From Deltaproteobacteria bacterium (GTDB lineage Bacteria > Desulfobacterota > DSM-4660 > Desulfatiglandales > Desulfatiglandaceae): DNA of 17,186 nucleotides. Both the position numbers and the translations under genes were made by a program. The stretch spans positions 1 to 17,186 of the forward strand of contig JABGPV010000090.1 of NCBI GenBank assembly GCA_018644785.1. The letters are read 5' to 3'. Under the pieces are notes generated by a model, which worked only from the letters and a program-made list of their open reading frames with translations, was not told the origin of the DNA and ran no database searches. Shown here piece by piece: positions 14,920 to 17,186 of the stretch (positions within the stretch are counted from its first letter, which is position 1; each line of letters opens with the position of its first letter).

Positions 14920-15315
14920 TTATTTGCATTCGTTATCAGGCAACTGCTTTATGTTAAAAGATTTCCTGAATTTATTGAGGGATCGCTGGTACGTCACCCA
15001 GCAGGACCAGAGTTCAAGCCATTCCCTGTTGTGCCAGAAAATATCTTGCGGTTGTCCCTTTTTTTCAGAAATTTTGATGTAATCTTCAAATTCGGCGCCG
15101 CAGCTTTCACATAAACTGAACTCGGAATGAAGTTTCTCCCGTGAATTCGAAGGTTTGGCTTCTTCCGCATGACGACCGCACATGGCGCATTTAAAACGGC
15201 ATGACCCGCATTGAAGCAGTCTCTGTACGGCATCAAACTTATCCCGATTGCTTGTGATCTGTTTCTGCCGTTTTTTGTCTTCAATCCGACCGGTAATGCT
15301 CAGGACATTTTCCAT
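14920..15315 (-). CDS. Small cysteine-rich, possibly zinc-binding protein of unknown function
   Basis: I do not recognise a named family. The 131-residue protein has a cysteine block C36-x2-C39-x3-C43-x2-C46 and a second pair C69-x2-C72, which could form one or two zinc ribbons, plus Cys105 and Cys130. There is no signal peptide or membrane segment, so it is probably cytoplasmic. The ATG at 15315 lacks a strong Shine-Dalgarno. It lies upstream of tatA on the same strand, separated by 121 bases with a possible terminator, so the link to tatA is weak. Codon use and the reading frame look real, but expression is unproven. Confidence 0.55.
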   Translation of the reverse strand: MENVLSITGRIEDKKRQKQITSNRDKFDAVQRLLQCGSCRFKCAMCGRHAEEAKPSNSREKLHSEFSLCESCGAEFEDYIKISEKKGQPQDIFWHNREWLELWSCWVTYQRSLNKFRKSFNIKQLPDNECK

Positions 15316-15367
15316 AACAAACCCATTTGCGAAAATATCATTTTACCACAAATTCATTTTCGTTAAT

Positions 15368-15400
15368 AAACCCTGAAGATCAGTTTGATTTTCAGGGTTT
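15368..15400 (-). terminator. Hairpin terminator after the DUF2780-like gene
   Basis: AAACCCTGAAGATCA and TGATTTTCAGGGTTT form a 15-pair stem (one G-U pair) with a GTT loop. The minus-strand arm ends in TTT followed by ATTAA, a modest U tail, 85 bases beyond the stop codon of the gene at 15486. It may act in both directions. Confidence 0.6.
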
Positions 15401-15485
15401 CTAAATTCAACAAACGACTGGAAACGGTATCATCAATCGTCTGTCAGAGTCAAGGCGGACAATTTTAACCTTTTTGCCAGGTTGC

Positions 15486-15971
15486 TTACTGCCACAGCCC
15501 CTTCAAAAGTCCCGCCACGCTGGATCCTGCCTCGGATTCCATGAAGTCAGTAACAATGGGTACGAATTTGGTCATGGTTTCGGCGTTCATTCCGAGATTT
15601 GAAAAGGTATCCGCCAGACCGGCCATGCTGCCGATTTTAGATGCACTACCACCCAGCGAGGAGAGTCCGCTGCTTTTGAGAAGCCCGCTGGCACCTCCCC
15701 CTGAATCAGTAGAAGGGACCTCGGCCATATACTTATCCACACCGGGGACAGCTTCTGCTGCTTTGTTGAAGTCCTCGGTACTCAGGTTTTCCTTGGCATT
15801 ATTAAACAGGGCACCGACACCGCCTTCCGCCTGCTTTTCAGTGATTCCCAATGCATCTACCAACTTGGAGATCAAATCCATTGTACCGGCCTTCACTGGT
15901 GCGGGCGAAATTCCTCCGATTAGCAGAACAGAGAAGCAAAGTGTTACCATCCAGATTTTAAATCGTTTCAT
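15486..15971 (-). CDS. Secreted DUF2780-like (VcgC/VcgE-type) protein
   Basis: A 161-residue protein from the ATG at 15971, which has GGGAGGA upstream; an in-frame ATG at 16037 would precede the probable promoter. It begins with a Sec signal peptide (about 1-28, cleavage after PVKA). The mature part resembles DUF2780, with MDLISKLVDALGITEKQAEG (31-50), a helical GGVGALFNNAKENLS, a glycine/serine-rich linker (90-118) and a C-terminal TMTKFVPIVTDFME...GLLKGLW helix. No catalytic residues are known for this family; it is found in periplasm or outside the cell by its signal. A terminator follows and no partner gene is adjacent. Confidence 0.75.
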   Translation of the reverse strand: MKRFKIWMVTLCFSVLLIGGISPAPVKAGTMDLISKLVDALGITEKQAEGGVGALFNNAKENLSTEDFNKAAEAVPGVDKYMAEVPSTDSGGGASGLLKSSGLSSLGGSASKIGSMAGLADTFSNLGMNAETMTKFVPIVTDFMESEAGSSVAGLLKGLWQ

Positions 15972-16008
15972 TTTTTTCCTCCCGATTTTTATAACGTCCT
16001 TTTTTTTA

Positions 16009-16037
16009 ACTTTATCACATCCGCCACAAGAATTCAA
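16009..16037 (-). promoter_or_regulatory. Candidate promoter of the DUF2780-like gene
   Basis: On the minus strand TTGAAT (16032-16037) and TAAAGT (16009-16014) are separated by 17 bases, each matching four of six. The start point near 16002 gives a leader of about 30 bases with the Shine-Dalgarno, supporting the internal start at 15971. Confidence 0.4.
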
Positions 16038-16091
16038 CGAGATCGATCGCTGCGAAACATTTTTTGAGCGATTCCCATTCCCTCAGTAAAA

Positions 16092-17147
16092 TCATGACAT
16101 TCCCATTTGATATCGTATGCGATGGATATCTTCCTCGTTGGGTGGAAAGGGGTAATTTCTGATGTCAGGCCCGGGTCTGGAATTGGCATAGGGGCGGTTG
16201 CAAGCCACCTGACCGTCGTAACCTTCGCAGCCGCTGGTGCGAAACGGTTCGCCCGTGTTAATGATGCGGTCCAGTTCCCCGGGCGGCAGACCAAAATCAA
16301 GGATGCGGCCCGAGGCGTCAAATGCCATTTTTTCTGCCCGACTGATGCCCTCATCCATCAGATATCGGGCCAGTTGAATGCGGCGGTATTGATCCATTTC
16401 CGGCATGGGGTGCGCCTTCATCTGTGAATCGGCTTCGGGGAAAAAGGAGAATAGATGGGTCCATCCGCCTGAATCCTGAATTTTCTGGATGGCCTCCACC
16501 ATTTCTTTTTCAGTTTCACCCATCCCGGTGACGAAATGGCTTCCGGCATTGCGTTTTCCGAAAATATCAATGGCATCAGACAAACACTGCCGGTAGGTCT
16601 TCCAGTTATGGGGGCCGCCAACCCCTTTGCCGCGGTATTTATCAAACAGTTCGGGGGTTGCCAGGTCCATGGCCACACCGATTTTGTCGGCTCCGGCATC
16701 CTTGAAGTCCAAAAGATCTGCTTTTGTCAGAATTGTAGGGGAGATAAGCAGGGAAACGGGGATATCAAAGCTGGACCGTAATCGGGCGCAAATGTCCTTG
16801 GTGTCCCGGACGGAGCGCCTGTGGGTGACTTGAGAGATACAGATCCGTTTGACCTTGTGCTGACGGGCCGATATCCGTTCAATGATCTGGGTCAGTGAAT
16901 GGGAGGGCCAGGTCACCCGGATGAAACTTTTTTCGTTATATTGCCCCTCACGTTTGTTTGAAAGACCACAATAGGCGCATCTTGCAGCACAGCCGGCGCC
17001 ATAGGTGAGCAGCAGGTTGATGCAATAGAGCTTGGCGTTTCGATAAAATCGACCGGGTTTTAAACCTAAGGTCATGGCGGCCGCAAGGCTCATGCGAAGG
17101 TACTCGGGGCTCTCCGGGATTTTTTTCCGTTCGGTCTGGATCATCAT
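16092..17147 (-). CDS. Radical SAM protein of the biotin/lipoyl synthase type, possibly LipS2-like
   Basis: A 351-residue radical SAM protein with the cluster motif C53-x3-C57-x2-C60 (CAARCAYCG), which binds the [4Fe-4S] that cleaves SAM. The segment MSLAAAMTLGLKPGRFYRN (19-37) precedes it, and the C-terminus carries SGC at 305-307 and CNRPYA from 316, then NYPFPP. The C-terminal cysteine pair beside RPY and NYP resembles the two-protein lipoyl synthase LipS1/LipS2 described in archaea and anaerobes, as I recall it. That family inserts sulfur into octanoyl groups on lipoyl domains. A biotin synthase-like or other sulfur-insertion role is also possible. A tandem ATG gives a second start at 17144 with better spacing to AGAGG. 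Its upstream partner lies beyond the window. Confidence 0.7.
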   Translation of the reverse strand: MMIQTERKKIPESPEYLRMSLAAAMTLGLKPGRFYRNAKLYCINLLLTYGAGCAARCAYCGLSNKREGQYNEKSFIRVTWPSHSLTQIIERISARQHKVKRICISQVTHRRSVRDTKDICARLRSSFDIPVSLLISPTILTKADLLDFKDAGADKIGVAMDLATPELFDKYRGKGVGGPHNWKTYRQCLSDAIDIFGKRNAGSHFVTGMGETEKEMVEAIQKIQDSGGWTHLFSFFPEADSQMKAHPMPEMDQYRRIQLARYLMDEGISRAEKMAFDASGRILDFGLPPGELDRIINTGEPFRTSGCEGYDGQVACNRPYANSRPGPDIRNYPFPPNEEDIHRIRYQMGMS

Positions 17148-17186
17148 TTTCCTCTTTCGTGTGCTTATCCGGCATCAGCTTTAAAG

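Noticed and set aside
15972..16037. N-terminal extension of the DUF2780-like protein
   Set aside because: It would place 22 cysteine/lysine-rich residues before a normal signal peptide; the internal ATG has the Shine-Dalgarno and the promoter candidate overlaps the extension.
17165..17186. Possible last codons (FKADAG then TAA) of a minus-strand gene upstream of the radical SAM gene
   Set aside because: Only six codons are visible, too few to support a gene call, though the spacing of 17 bases would suit an operon.

Overview
The window looks like chromosome of a strict anaerobe of the Desulfobacterota (sulfate-reducer type, perhaps Desulfobacterales). This is inferred from gene content: a heterodisulfide-reductase-like (HdrB) membrane module, paired 2-hydroxyacyl-CoA dehydratase/benzoyl-CoA reductase-like subunits, RNase J next to ftsK and lolA, a metY-metX-metW operon, and an HTH regulator with a cysteine-rich 'two-CW'-like tail. 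No rRNA, tRNA, CRISPR array or insertion sequence was recognised.

Left block (1-6465, minus strand): one tightly packed run in transcription order RNase J, FtsK, LolA, then two 2-hydroxyacyl-CoA dehydratase-family subunits, the last cut by the window edge. Gaps are 13, 1, 17 and -1 bases, so this is probably one transcript mixing RNA turnover, chromosome segregation, lipoprotein export and an anaerobic CoA-ester enzyme.

Centre (6466-10187, plus strand): a small MoaD/ThiS-like protein without the C-terminal Gly-Gly, with its own terminator, followed by a two-gene operon. The first gene encodes a membrane cytochrome b with an added c-type heme motif and four [4Fe-4S] motifs. The second encodes an HdrB protein with two cysteine-rich CCG motifs. 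An identical 14-base CRP/FNR-like site lies upstream of each transcription unit, in opposite orientation. The second site is centred 41.5 bases before the start point predicted from a TATATT -10 box. This is the most interesting part: a candidate regulated transmembrane electron conduit from periplasm or quinone pool to a cytoplasmic Hdr-type thiol/disulfide centre.

Methionine block (10236-13721, minus strand): HTH regulator, metY, metX and metW in transcription order, with 4-base and 17-base overlaps at the last two junctions. A perfect palindrome lies upstream of the regulator. Next to it is a plus-strand remnant of nadA, of which only the last ~50 codons survive.

Right block (13990-17186): ssb (plus), then minus-strand tatA, a cysteine-rich small protein, a secreted DUF2780-like protein, and a radical SAM protein related to biotin/lipoyl synthases (possibly LipS2-like). 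Several intrinsic terminators separate these units.
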